Assembly (NCBI RefSeq): GCF_000423665.1
Contig: NZ_KE384069.1
Location: forward strand, 1-64,000
DNA: 64,000 nt
Reading direction: 5' to 3'
From: Solirubrobacter soli DSM 22325
Lineage (GTDB): Bacteria; Actinomycetota; Thermoleophilia; Solirubrobacterales; Solirubrobacteraceae
The notes beneath the pieces are model-generated. The model had not been told where the DNA came from. It worked only from the letters and a program-made list of their open reading frames with translations, and made no database searches. A program made the position numbers and the translations under genes. Below, piece after piece: positions 14,625 through 23,510 of this stretch; position 1 is the stretch's first letter, and every line of letters begins with the position of its first letter.

Positions 14625-15395
14625 GTGACTCCGATCGCGATCCTGCTCGGGCTCGCGATCGGCGTCGTCGTCGGCGCCGTCGGCGGGGGAGGAGCGATCC
14701 TCGCGCTGCCGGTGCTGATCTACGTGCTCGACCAGCCGGTCGGCCCCGCGTCGACCACCTCGCTGGTCGTGGTCTCGCTCGCCGCGGCGATCGGGGCCGG
14801 CTCGCTCGCCCGCCACGGCCGCGTCTGCTGGCGCCTCGCGTTCCGCTTCGCGATCCCCGCCGCGGCGGGCTCGCTGCTCGGCACGTTCGCGAGCCGCAAC
14901 GTCGGCGGACCCGCGCTCGTCCTCGCCTTCGTGCCCGTGATGCTGATCGCGGCGTTCGCCACCTGGCGCCGCACGGGCGAGGACGACGAGGCGGACAGCG
15001 GCTGCCCGGACGCGCCGATCCGGCGGGTCGTGATCGCCGGGCTCGGCGTGGGTGTCCTCACCGGCTTCTTCGGCGTCGGCGGCGGGTTCGTGATCGTGCC
15101 GGTGCTGACCCTCTGGCTCGGCGCGCCGTTCCGCCGCGCGGTCGCGACCTCGCTCGTGATCATCACGCTCACCGGCGTCGCCGCGCTGGCCAGCCATCTG
15201 CTCGCCGGCTCGCGCCCGAACCTCGAGATCACCGCCGAGCTCGCGGGTGCGACCGGCATCGGCGCGCTGATCGGCACGACGGTCGGCGAACGCCTCCCAC
15301 AGCAGGTCCTCCGGCGCGCCTTCGCGATCATGGTGACCGTCGTCGCCTGCGGGCTGCTCATCGATGTGCTGGGGCTGGGCGGCCCGCCGCGCTAG
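14625..15395 (+). CDS. TauE/SafE family permease
   Basis: The 256-residue protein (GTG 14625) has about eight membrane helices and the two TauE/SafE repeats, each opening with a Gly-rich motif: AVGGGGAILALPVLIYV and TGFFGVGGGFVIVPVLTLWLG. Family members export sulfite, sulfonates or other small anions. It lies 9 bp after the secreted-protein gene and closes the plus-strand run that begins with the amino-sugar kinase. Its 3' end overlaps the convergent membrane-protein gene by 38 bp. Confidence 0.88.
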   Translation: MTPIAILLGLAIGVVVGAVGGGGAILALPVLIYVLDQPVGPASTTSLVVVSLAAAIGAGSLARHGRVCWRLAFRFAIPAAAGSLLGTFASRNVGGPALVLAFVPVMLIAAFATWRRTGEDDEADSGCPDAPIRRVVIAGLGVGVLTGFFGVGGGFVIVPVLTLWLGAPFRRAVATSLVIITLTGVAALASHLLAGSRPNLEITAELAGATGIGALIGTTVGERLPQQVLRRAFAIMVTVVACGLLIDVLGLGGPPR

Positions 15396-17196
15396 GCGCG
15401 CGTTCGAACCGGAGCGGCTCGCGCCCCGACGGCAGCGACACGCGGTGCACGCCCCAGGCGAGCGCGACCAGGAACGCCAGCGCGATCGCCATGACCGTCG
15501 CGTACGCCGCGCCCCAGAGCCAGCCCGCAGCGGACTTGCGCTCGCGTTGCAGGAGCTTCTGTTCGGGGCCGAACGGACGGTCCATCGTCGCCCGCGCGGG
15601 GACGCCCGCGACCGGGATCGCCGAGTCGGCGGGGAGGTGGACCGGCAGCGCGGTCAGCGCGCGGCCGCGATGGAGCCGGATCATCGTCTTCCAGTCGCCG
15701 GTCAGCGGGAGCGGCTGGGTCGAGCGGTAGACGCCCTCGCGCACGCGCTGGAGCCGATCGACGACGAGGCCGCCGCCCTGCCAGGCCGTGGCGGTGAGCC
15801 AGTTGGCGTCGTCGGCGCCCGTCGGCGGGTCCAACCGCACGGTGGCGACCGCCGTCGCGGGTGCACCGTCGGCCGCGGCCGCGGCCTCGCCCGCGCGCGG
15901 CTCGAGCGTCACCACTGCGCGGACGCCCTGGCTGCCGGTCGAGACGAGCCCGAACGCGACGAGGGCGAACAGCGCGGCCGCGCCGGCCGCCGCGGCGGGT
16001 CGCAGCGACGGGGTGCGGTCCTGGCTGAGCCGCGCGCCGAGCCACGCGCCGACGCACGACGCCGCCAGCGCCGTCGCGAACCCGGCGAGCACGCCCTCGG
16101 GAGCCAGCGCGGCGGGCCACGGGAGCGGCATCCACACGTGCGTCCAGCCCCACTCGGCCGCGAGGCCGAACGTCCCGATCCCGACGCCGGACGCCAGTGC
16201 GAACGGCAGCGGCCGCTTCACCCGCAACGCGATCAGCTCGACGACGAGCGCCGACACGATGTAGAGCGGGAAGTGCGGCGTCGGCTCGCCGAGCACCGGG
16301 CCGACGAGCAGCGCCATCAGCGCGCGCATCGCCAGGAAGAACGCCGCCGCGCCCAACGCGGCCCCGCGCCCCAGCCACACGCGGGTGGCGACGAGCGCGA
16401 CGCCCGCCGCGAGCATGGTCAGGATCGGCCCGAAGACCATCCGGAACTGGGGGACGCCGAAGTCGAACTCCGCCTGGAACGTCGAGAGTCCCAGCAGCAG
16501 CGCGCCTGGCAGCGACACGCGGCGCATCGTCCGCGCCCACGCGAGCTCGCGGCGCGGCGCGGCCTCCACGAAGAGCACGGCGAGGCCGACCAGGGTCATC
16601 GCCGCGCCGCCGATCAGCATCAGATGCGTCGGCCCCCAGAGGGTCACGTCCTGCCCGAACAGGCGATGCCAGACGTCGTCCAAGGGGAAGCCGACCAGCG
16701 AGAAGGCGCCGGCGGCCGCGATCAGCACGCCGCCGAGCGGCGCGTACCAGCCGTCGGCGAGCTTCACCGCCACCCGCGACGGCTTCTCCAGCGGCAGGCA
16801 CATCGACAGGAACCCGCTCGAGAACACGCCGAAGAGTCCGCCGAGGATGAAGTAGTGCGCCGGGTTGGCGAGCGGGCCGTTGTCGCGCCCCTGCGCGATG
16901 TGCAGCGAGATGTCCCAGAGCATCCCGAACAGCGCGGTGATCAGCGAGACGACGATGATGCCGGCCGGGATCGCTGCCCAGTCGGGGAGGCCGGAGACGC
17001 GCCGGCTGAAGCGTCCCAGCCGGCCCAGCACACCCACGCGACCGGATCGGTGCCCGAGGCCGAGCCACAGCAGCACGGCGGTCACGACGAGTGCCGCCCC
17101 CGATGCGATCGCGACCTGGTCCAGCGCGGCGCCACCCGCGGGCTTCGCGGCGAGCAGAGCGAACATGCCGGCGAATGTATCGTCGTTTGATGTCAC
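15358..17196 (-). CDS. Large polytopic membrane protein, FixH/YtkA-like exported tail
   Basis: The 612-residue protein has about eleven hydrophobic segments over residues 25-420. An exported region follows (about 425-540, with DDANWLTATAWQGGGLVVDRL and GVYRSTQPLPLTGDWKTMIRL) that resembles FixH/YtkA immunoglobulin-like domains, then a final helix and a basic tail. His-rich inter-helix motifs such as WDISLHIAQGRDNGPLANPAHYFI might bind metal or haem. I do not recognise a named family. GTG 17196 overlaps a palindrome, so ATG 17166 (11 codons in) is a possible start. It is divergent from the MerR gene. Confidence 0.75.
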   Translation of the reverse strand: MTSNDDTFAGMFALLAAKPAGGAALDQVAIASGAALVVTAVLLWLGLGHRSGRVGVLGRLGRFSRRVSGLPDWAAIPAGIIVVSLITALFGMLWDISLHIAQGRDNGPLANPAHYFILGGLFGVFSSGFLSMCLPLEKPSRVAVKLADGWYAPLGGVLIAAAGAFSLVGFPLDDVWHRLFGQDVTLWGPTHLMLIGGAAMTLVGLAVLFVEAAPRRELAWARTMRRVSLPGALLLGLSTFQAEFDFGVPQFRMVFGPILTMLAAGVALVATRVWLGRGAALGAAAFFLAMRALMALLVGPVLGEPTPHFPLYIVSALVVELIALRVKRPLPFALASGVGIGTFGLAAEWGWTHVWMPLPWPAALAPEGVLAGFATALAASCVGAWLGARLSQDRTPSLRPAAAAGAAALFALVAFGLVSTGSQGVRAVVTLEPRAGEAAAAADGAPATAVATVRLDPPTGADDANWLTATAWQGGGLVVDRLQRVREGVYRSTQPLPLTGDWKTMIRLHRGRALTALPVHLPADSAIPVAGVPARATMDRPFGPEQKLLQRERKSAAGWLWGAAYATVMAIALAFLVALAWGVHRVSLPSGREPLRFERAPSAAGRPAPAHR

Positions 17197-17206
17197 GTTG
17201 TGTGAC
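17192..17206. promoter_or_regulatory. Inverted repeat between the membrane-protein gene and merR-type gene
   Basis: GTCAC and GTGAC flank the 5-bp GTTGT; an overlapping ACGT-N6-ACGT symmetry is also present. The element is 30 bp upstream of the MerR start in an otherwise short intergenic region, where a MerR-family regulator would bind to control the divergent promoters. It overlaps the most upstream possible start of the membrane-protein gene. Confidence 0.4.
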
Positions 17207-17235
17207 GTAACACCCAGAGGCGGTACGGTTCAAAC

Positions 17236-17931
17236 GTGCTCACGATCGACGAACTCGCGCGCGAGACCGGGATGACGGTGCGCAACGTGCGCTCGCACCA
17301 TGCGCGCGGCCTGCTGCCTCCGCCCGAGGTCCGCGGACGGACCGGGTACTACGGCCCCGAGCACGTCGAGCGGCTGCAGCTGATCCAGAAGCTCCAATCC
17401 GAGGGGCTCAAGCTCGCTGGGATCAAGCGTCTGCTCGATGACCCCGACGCGCGTCTGCTGGCGCTGCGGCGCGCCGCCGACGAGCCGCCGGAGACGCCCG
17501 AGTACCTGACCGGGATCGAGCTCGCGCAGCGCCTGGACTTCGGCGGGGAGGACCCGCGCGGCCTGCTGCGCCAGGCCGAGCAGCTCGGCGTCCTCAAAGC
17601 GCTCGGCGACGGGAGCTTCGAGATCAAGAGCCCGGCGCTGCTGGCGGCCGCCGAGCAGGTCGTCAAGCGCGGCGTGACACTCCGCCACGCGCTCGCGCTG
17701 ATCGCGAGCGTCGAGCAGCACTCGCGCACGCTCTCGCGTGGTTTCATCGACCTCTTCATGGAAGACGTCTTCGGGCCGTTCGCCTCCGAACAGCGTTGGG
17801 ACGAGCTCGCCGACGCGATCCAGGAGGTGCGCCCGCTCGCGGGCGAGGCGCTGCTGGCGGTGTTCCGGCGCACGATGGACGAGGAGATCGGCGCCCTGTT
17901 CGACCAGCTCGAACGCGCCTGGCGAGCGTAA
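17236..17931 (+). CDS. MerR family transcriptional regulator
   Basis: The 231-residue protein (GTG 17236) starts with a MerR winged helix: TIDELARETGMTVRNVRSHHARGLLPPP, then RGRTGYYGPEHVERLQLIQKLQSEGLKLAGIKRLL. The C-terminal 150 residues form a helical effector region with no metal-binding Cys cluster, so it is not a classical metal sensor. It lies 9 bp before the MFS gene and probably regulates it, the divergent membrane protein, or both. Confidence 0.9.
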   Translation: MLTIDELARETGMTVRNVRSHHARGLLPPPEVRGRTGYYGPEHVERLQLIQKLQSEGLKLAGIKRLLDDPDARLLALRRAADEPPETPEYLTGIELAQRLDFGGEDPRGLLRQAEQLGVLKALGDGSFEIKSPALLAAAEQVVKRGVTLRHALALIASVEQHSRTLSRGFIDLFMEDVFGPFASEQRWDELADAIQEVRPLAGEALLAVFRRTMDEEIGALFDQLERAWRA

Positions 17932-17940
17932 GCTCCGCGG

Positions 17941-19347
17941 GTGGCCGAACAGCGCCCGACCCCCGTGCTGCTGACGCTGGCGCTGGCGTGCGTCGCGTTC
18001 TCGCTCTCGCAGACCCTCGTCGTTCCCGCGCTGCCGTCGCTGGCGCGGGAGTTCGACGCGAGCCCGTCCACGGTCTCGTGGGTGCTGACCGGGTTCCTCG
18101 TCAGCGCCTCGATCGCGACGCCGATCGTCGGCAAGCTCGGCGACCTCTACGGCAAGGGCCGCGTGCTGACGGCGGTGCTGGTGCTCTTCAGCGCGGGCGC
18201 GGTGATCAACGCGCTGGCGGGCTCGATCGGCGTCGTGATCGCCGGCCGCCTGCTGCAGGGTGTCGCGGGCGGCGTGTTCCCGCTCGCGTTCGGGATCGTC
18301 CGCGACACGTTCCCGCCCGACCAGATCGCCGGCGGGCTGGCGATGATCAGCGCGATCTTCGGCATCGGCGGCGGGATCGGCCTGCCGCTGTCGGGCGTGA
18401 TCGTCGACAACGTCGACCTGCAGTGGCTGTTCTGGATCAACCTGATCGCGCTGCCGGCCGCCTTCGCCGCCCACCGGCTGATCCCGCCGTCGCCACCGGT
18501 CCCGCACGCGAAGGTCGACTGGATCGGCGCGGTCGTGCTGTCCGGCGCGCTGGCGGGGATCCTGCTCGGCGTCTCGCAGGGCTCCGAGTGGGGCTGGGGC
18601 TCGCCGGCGAACGTCGCGGCGATCGGCGGCGGGCTCGTGCTGATCGGCGTCTTCGTCGTCGTCGAAGGTCGCGTCGACCAGCCGCTGATCGACCTCGACG
18701 TGCTCAGGCGCCGCAGCGTCGCCGCCACGAACCTGACCGGCTTCATGGTCGGCGCGGCGATGTTCTCGAGCTTCTTGATCATGCCCCAGTTCGCGCAGGC
18801 GCCGGAGGTCACGGGCTACGGCTTCGGCTTCACGGTGACCGAGGCCGGGCTGCTGCTGATGCCGACCGCACTCGCGCAGCTGCTGGCCGGCCCGCCCGCG
18901 ACCAAGCTGGCGCGGCGGGTCGGCTTCAGGGCGCTGCTGAGCCTCGGCGCGGTCATGATCACCGCCTCGTTCCTGATCAACACGTTCGCCCACGACCATC
19001 CCGTCGAGCTGATCGTCGGCGGCATCCTGCTCGGTGCGGGCATCACGTTCGCGTTCGCGGCGATGGCGAACCTGATCGTCGACGCCGTCGCGCAGTCGGA
19101 GGTCGGCATCGCCACCGGGATCAACACCGTGATGCGGACCGTCGGCGGCTCGTTCGGCGCCGCCGCGGCCACGGCGATCCTGGCCGCGACCGAGATCGAG
19201 GAGCTTGGCCTGCCGACCGAAGGCGCCTACACGACGGCGTTCGCGTTCTCGAGCGGCGCGGGCGTCCTCGCGCTGCTGGCGAGTCGGCTCGTTCCCCGCC
19301 CAGGGAAGCGGGTCAGCCTCGAGCCGGCCCGTGCTGAGTCACGCTGA
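17941..19347 (+). CDS. MFS drug transporter, DHA2 (EmrB/QacA) type
   Basis: The 468-residue protein starts at GTG 17941 and has about fourteen helices. DHA2 features include SWVLTGFLVSASIATPIVGKLGDLYGKGRVL (motif A region) and VIAGRLLQGVAGGVFPLAFGIVRDTFP. Such proton antiporters export drugs and other hydrophobic compounds. It follows the MerR gene closely, a usual arrangement for an inducible efflux pump. The last 35 bp overlap the convergent globin gene. Confidence 0.9.
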   Translation: MAEQRPTPVLLTLALACVAFSLSQTLVVPALPSLAREFDASPSTVSWVLTGFLVSASIATPIVGKLGDLYGKGRVLTAVLVLFSAGAVINALAGSIGVVIAGRLLQGVAGGVFPLAFGIVRDTFPPDQIAGGLAMISAIFGIGGGIGLPLSGVIVDNVDLQWLFWINLIALPAAFAAHRLIPPSPPVPHAKVDWIGAVVLSGALAGILLGVSQGSEWGWGSPANVAAIGGGLVLIGVFVVVEGRVDQPLIDLDVLRRRSVAATNLTGFMVGAAMFSSFLIMPQFAQAPEVTGYGFGFTVTEAGLLLMPTALAQLLAGPPATKLARRVGFRALLSLGAVMITASFLINTFAHDHPVELIVGGILLGAGITFAFAAMANLIVDAVAQSEVGIATGINTVMRTVGGSFGAAAATAILAATEIEELGLPTEGAYTTAFAFSSGAGVLALLASRLVPRPGKRVSLEPARAESR

Positions 19348-19741
19348 GCGACCCGGAGAACGGCTCGGCGGTCATTGCCTCCAGGCGCCCGTGGAACGCC
19401 CGCGCGACCCGCAGCGCGTGCGCCTTGGCCAGCTCCGCCCGCTCACCCGCGAACAGCTCGTCGACCGTCGCCCGCCACAGCACGAGCCAGCGCTCGAAGT
19501 GACCTGAGCGCAGCCGCACCTTCATATGCAGCTCCGCGTGCGGGCGGAACGCGCCGCCGCGGTAGGACTGGGCGCCGAGCAGGATCGTCTCCCAGAAGGA
19601 CGAGATCTCCGGGACGTGCGCCTCGAGGTCCAGGTGCGCGACGTCGGTGAAGATGAAGCCGATCACCGGGTCCGTCAGCGCGCGCCCGTAGAAGGCGCGC
19701 ACGAGGCGCTCGACGTCTTCGCGGGTCTCGATGTCGGCCAC
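19313..19741 (-). CDS. Group III truncated hemoglobin
   Basis: The 142-residue protein (GTG 19741) shows the group III (P-type) pattern: LVRAFYGRALTDPVIGFIFTDVA, VPEISSFWETILLG, YRGGAFRPHAEL and GHFERWLVLWRATVDELFAG, with proximal His81 in GHFERW. The Trp and Tyr/Phe positions of the distal pocket are present. Roles proposed for the group include NO or oxygen chemistry. It is monocistronic and convergent to the MFS gene. Confidence 0.92.
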   Translation of the reverse strand: MADIETREDVERLVRAFYGRALTDPVIGFIFTDVAHLDLEAHVPEISSFWETILLGAQSYRGGAFRPHAELHMKVRLRSGHFERWLVLWRATVDELFAGERAELAKAHALRVARAFHGRLEAMTAEPFSGSLSVTQHGPARG

Positions 19742-19816
19742 GCATCCAAGATGTATCAGGCGCGGGATCCGGTGCTCTGGATGAGCGGATTGTGAGGCTC
19801 AACCGAAGGGATTCAC

Positions 19817-21601
19817 GTGCAACGCACACCGCTCAAGTGGGCCGCGGCGATCGGACTTGCCGCGACCTGCCTCGCCGTGCCCGCGGCGACCTACGCCGCC
19901 GACCCTGAGAACGTGATCTACAGCGCGGAGTTCGAGGACGGCAAGATCGTCCGCTCCGGGCAGACGCAACTCGGCAAGGAGGCCTTCGGGCGCGCCGAGA
20001 TCAAGCAGAAGTCGCTCAAGGAGGACACGCTGCCGCCGCAGGGCAAGATCCAGCAGGACCTGCTGGACCTGATCGCGGTCGGCGACCCGCACAAGCCCGT
20101 CGAGGTCGTCGTCAACTACCGCGACCCGATCACCGTGCCCGAGTTCCCGATGCCGGTGCTCGACGAGGATCGTTCGAGCCCACGCAACCAGGAGCTGCTC
20201 AAGCAGGCGCAGAGCATCGTCGCCGGGCTCCAGAGCGAGCGCGCCGGGCTCTACAAGCGCCAGAGCGCGCAGCTCGAGCAGCTGGGCGGCAAGCTGCTCG
20301 ACACCTTCTGGCTCGTCCAGGGCGCCCACGTCAGCCTGCCGCTGGAGTCCGTCCGCAAGCTCGCCGACTCCGACGAGGTCGCCTACATCGAGCTGGCCGA
20401 CGGCGCCGCCAAGCCGCCCGCCGACGCCAACCCGAACAACGACATGGACGACGCCCGGGCGCAGATCTTCTCGGACCCGTACTTCAACCTCGGCCAGACG
20501 GCGGGCTGGATCGGCCTGCTCGACACCGGCGTGCGCACGAGCCACGTGCTCTTCAACTCGCCCGACCACATCGCGATCGCCTCCGACGTGACCGGCGACG
20601 GCGACCCGACCGACCAGTGCGGTCACGGCACGAGCTCGGCCGCCGAGATCACCGGCAACGCGCGGCTCGGCAACGCCTACCGCGGCGTCTCGGCGATCTC
20701 CGTCGACTCGTGGGACATCTACGGCAACGACTGCCTCGTCGGCTCGGCGCACACGGTCGCCGGCTTCCAGCAGGCCGTCCTCTGGCTGGACAAGGTGATC
20801 GTCGCCGAGATCCAGCTCAACGCGGGTGAGGCGAGCGCTTCCTCGACCGCCGCCGACAACGCCTTCAACGCCGGCTCGGTCGTGATCGCCGCCAACGGCA
20901 ACTTCGGCCCGGGCGCCGGCACGGTCCGCTCCCCGGGCAACGCCCACAAGGCGATCGGCATCGGCGCCGCCGACCTGCAGACCGACGCGCTGATGGGCTA
21001 TTCCGGCCGCGGCCCGTCCGACGACGGCCGCTACAAGCCTGACCTCGTCTTCCCGACGAACATCGAGACCGGCAGCTCGGCCTCCGACACCGCCGTGGGC
21101 GTCTTCACCGGCACCAGCGCCGCGACCCCCGTCGCCGGCGGCGCCGCGGCGCTGCTGCGCAACTGGATGCGCGGCGGCGTCGGCTCGATCGACGCGGGCC
21201 ACGTCTACAGCCACATGATCCTCGGCGGCCAGACGACGTTCCCGTTCAACAACAACACCGGCGCCGGCGCGTTCCAGCTCGGCACCGGCGGCAACGCCTG
21301 GTGGGGCAAGACGACGGTCGCCAACGCCGCGCGCGTCGACATCCCGATCTCCGTCGTCGCGGGCAAGACCCTGTTCGAGGGCGCCCTGTGGTGGCCGGAG
21401 GGCACGGTGGGCCACAACGACATCGACCTCGAGCTGATCGCCCCGGACGGCACGGTGCGCGCCTCCAGCTGGTCCGGCGTCAGCGTGTTCGAGCGCGCGA
21501 GCGTCCGCACCGGCCTCTATCCGGGCGCCTGGAAGCTGCGCATGAAGGGCTACTCGGTCACGGGCAACCCGACGGTGTTCTGGAGCGCGCGGACGCGCTA
21601 G
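19817..21601 (+). CDS. Secreted subtilisin-like (S8) serine peptidase
   Basis: The 594-residue protein starts at GTG 19817 after GAAGGG. It has a signal peptide (to about residue 28, AATYA), a pro-region of about 200 residues with a coiled segment, then an S8 catalytic domain: Asp236 in GLLDTGV, His270 in CGHGTSSAAEITG and Ser434 in FTGTSAATPVAGGAAALL. The oxyanion Asn region is AANGNFGPG. The C-terminal 110 residues (from about WWGKTTVANAARVDIPI) form a beta domain like the pre-peptidase C-terminal domains. It would act outside the cell as a protease. Confidence 0.92.
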   Translation: MQRTPLKWAAAIGLAATCLAVPAATYAADPENVIYSAEFEDGKIVRSGQTQLGKEAFGRAEIKQKSLKEDTLPPQGKIQQDLLDLIAVGDPHKPVEVVVNYRDPITVPEFPMPVLDEDRSSPRNQELLKQAQSIVAGLQSERAGLYKRQSAQLEQLGGKLLDTFWLVQGAHVSLPLESVRKLADSDEVAYIELADGAAKPPADANPNNDMDDARAQIFSDPYFNLGQTAGWIGLLDTGVRTSHVLFNSPDHIAIASDVTGDGDPTDQCGHGTSSAAEITGNARLGNAYRGVSAISVDSWDIYGNDCLVGSAHTVAGFQQAVLWLDKVIVAEIQLNAGEASASSTAADNAFNAGSVVIAANGNFGPGAGTVRSPGNAHKAIGIGAADLQTDALMGYSGRGPSDDGRYKPDLVFPTNIETGSSASDTAVGVFTGTSAATPVAGGAAALLRNWMRGGVGSIDAGHVYSHMILGGQTTFPFNNNTGAGAFQLGTGGNAWWGKTTVANAARVDIPISVVAGKTLFEGALWWPEGTVGHNDIDLELIAPDGTVRASSWSGVSVFERASVRTGLYPGAWKLRMKGYSVTGNPTVFWSARTR

Positions 21602-21625
21602 GGAGCCGGTTGACGAATTCCGGTG

Positions 21626-22042
21626 CTAGGTCTGCGCGAGGTCGCCGAGGTCGGCGACCTTCACGGACGTGGCGCGTCCGTCTTTGACGCGCCACGTCCA
21701 CACCGAGGAGCGCTTGACGTCCAGCCCCTGGCGCTTGCCGGTGACGTGCCCGATCACGATCACCGAGCCCGGGATGACGCGGATGTCCTCGGTGTGCAGG
21801 ACGAGCTCCTCCCACACGCGCTCGACGTCGCGGAAGTACTCGCGGGCGCCGTCGTGGCCGCGGTAGGCCCCGGCGCGGCCCGCGAGCCGTGACGTCCCGG
21901 CGAGGTCGAGCTCGCAGTCCGGGCTCAGGTAGTCGAGCATGCCCTCGACGTCCCGCCGCGCGAACGCGTCGTAGATCGCGCGCACGACGTCCGCCTCGTC
22001 GGTGAGTCCCGCTGGGTTGCCGTAGTAGTCGGGGCGGGCCAC
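21626..22042 (-). CDS. SnoaL-like/NTF2-fold protein
   Basis: The 138-residue protein starts at GTG 22042. It has the NTF2-like pattern: VVRAIYDAFARRDVEGMLDYLSPDCELD at the N-terminal helix pair, YRGHDGAREYFRDVERVWEE, and a C-terminal sheet ending WTWRVKDGRATSVKVA. These small alpha+beta barrels include SnoaL-type enzymes, ketosteroid isomerases and uncharacterised proteins; no catalytic residues can be assigned with certainty. Confidence 0.85.
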   Translation of the reverse strand: MARPDYYGNPAGLTDEADVVRAIYDAFARRDVEGMLDYLSPDCELDLAGTSRLAGRAGAYRGHDGAREYFRDVERVWEELVLHTEDIRVIPGSVIVIGHVTGKRQGLDVKRSSVWTWRVKDGRATSVKVADLGDLAQT

Positions 22043-22076
22043 GTTCCCGTAGAGCGTGACAGAGATGGCGGCGAGA

Positions 22077-22976
22077 TCAGCACCCGAACGCTTCCTTGTA
22101 GGTCCCGTCCACGGTGAGGCCGAGCTTGCCGCCGGGGACGTCGCCCTTGCCGTTGATCACGTCGGCGTACTGCCACACGACCTCGGGGTAGTCGCCCTCG
22201 ACGTCCATCGAGCGCAGCAGCGGCCAGTCGCGCGAGCCCGCGAGAGCCCGCGCCGCCGTGGCCTTGTCCCCGTTCAGCCACTGCTCGATCCAGCCGCAGA
22301 CGACCGCGCCGGCGACCTTCGCGCCGAGCTGGTAGCGGTCGCGGGTGTCGCCGCTCGGCGCCGGCGCCTTGAAGCCGGGCGGGAGCGGGATGCCGCGCAG
22401 CATGTCGTCGATCGTGGCCGCCTGCGCCTTTGGCTGGACCGCGTTGGCCGGCAGCGCCTCGAGCCACTCCTGCGCGCTCACCTGGTGGATGCGTCCGAGG
22501 GTGTCGAGGAACTCGCCCGGCGACGACGCCGTCCCGCGGGCGCGGACGTCGTGCCACAGCGCGGTGTAGTCGTGGGTCCCGGGGTAGCGGCCGACGAAGG
22601 CGCGCGTGCCGTCGACGGTGACGCTCGCGACGCCCTCGAGGTCCTTGCGATCCTGGTTGTCCGGTGCCCAGCTGACCTCGAGCGTGCGCCCGTCGCCGCT
22701 GAACGTCATCTCGCCCGTGCCGGCGTCCCACTCGTCGACGCGGGTCACCTTCCAGCCGTCGACCAGCAGCCGAGGCGAGGCCTGCGCGGCGCGGATCGCG
22801 GCTTCGGCGAACGTGGGGCCGCGTTGCGTCAGCACGAGCGCGAGGGCGATGACGCCGGCGGCGACGACCGGCGACAACAGCAGCACCGGGCGGCGCCGGC
22901 GCCGCGGCGTGAACGTGCGGTGGGGTGGGGGCTCGACCGGCGGGGCGAGCTCGCGCAGGAGATCGAGATCAGGCAC
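22077..22976 (-). CDS. ECF-sigma-linked single-pass membrane protein (putative anti-sigma partner)
   Basis: The 299-residue protein has a short basic cytoplasmic N-terminus (FTPRRRRRP), one membrane helix at about residues 30-50 (LLLSPVVAAGVIALALVL) and a large exported domain with two widely spaced Cys near the C-terminus. The stop of the sigma gene overlaps its start by 8 bp. It lacks the zinc-binding anti-sigma motif (HxxxCxxC), so control of the sigma factor is inferred from linkage. The layout matches the CU044_5270-type proteins found beside actinobacterial ECF genes. Confidence 0.75.
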   Translation of the reverse strand: MPDLDLLRELAPPVEPPPHRTFTPRRRRRPVLLLSPVVAAGVIALALVLTQRGPTFAEAAIRAAQASPRLLVDGWKVTRVDEWDAGTGEMTFSGDGRTLEVSWAPDNQDRKDLEGVASVTVDGTRAFVGRYPGTHDYTALWHDVRARGTASSPGEFLDTLGRIHQVSAQEWLEALPANAVQPKAQAATIDDMLRGIPLPPGFKAPAPSGDTRDRYQLGAKVAGAVVCGWIEQWLNGDKATAARALAGSRDWPLLRSMDVEGDYPEVVWQYADVINGKGDVPGGKLGLTVDGTYKEAFGC

Positions 22977-23454
22977 GGGTGGGCTCCAGGAGGGTGGGGT
23001 CGGCGCCGAGCGCGCCGCGGGCGCGGTTGAGGCGGCTGCGGACGGTGCCGACGGGAATGTCGAGCGCGCGGGCGATCTGCTCGTAGCTGAGGTCCGCCCA
23101 GACGTGCAGGAGCACGACTTCTCGTTGCCGGCGGGGGAGGCGGGCGACGGCGCGGATCGCCTGCTCGGCCTCGGCCGCGTCGACGTGGGCGACGTGCTGC
23201 GCGGCGACGCGGGCGTAGGCGTCCAGGCGCCGGCGTTCCGAGCGCCAGTGGCGCCGCATCACGTTCGTGGCGATGCCGAGCAGCCACGGGACGGGATCGG
23301 GGCGGCCGTCGTAGCGCCGCCGCTGGGCGAAGGCGCGGGCGAAGGTCTCCGCCGCCACCTCCTCGGCCAGTTCGAACCCCACGCGCCGCTGCGCGAACGC
23401 GTGCACCGCCGCGTAGTGGCGGTCGAACACGGCGTCGAAGTCCAGCGAGGTCAT
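22969..23454 (-). CDS. ECF-type RNA polymerase sigma factor
   Basis: The protein is about 161 residues from ATG 23454 (an upstream in-frame start at 23490 is less likely). Region 2 is FDRHYAAVHAFAQRRVGFELAEEVAAETFARAF, with a WLLGIATNVMRRHWR segment. Region 4 is LPRRQREVVLLHVWADLSYEQIARALDIPVGTVRSRLNRARGAL. Both regions are complete and the linker is short, as in ECF factors. It is co-transcribed with the membrane protein that follows and divergent from gnd. Confidence 0.92.
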   Translation of the reverse strand: MTSLDFDAVFDRHYAAVHAFAQRRVGFELAEEVAAETFARAFAQRRRYDGRPDPVPWLLGIATNVMRRHWRSERRRLDAYARVAAQHVAHVDAAEAEQAIRAVARLPRRQREVVLLHVWADLSYEQIARALDIPVGTVRSRLNRARGALGADPTLLEPTRA

Positions 23455-23510
23455 GACCGGTGTAGCCCGCTCGGCCCCGGGAAGTTCCATTTCGTTAGGG
23501 TCAGGTCGCT

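Noticed and set aside
17230..18999. 589-codon minus-strand frame over merR and MFS genes
   Set aside because: Shadow frame; the MerR helix-turn-helix and fourteen-helix transporter on the plus strand are clear.
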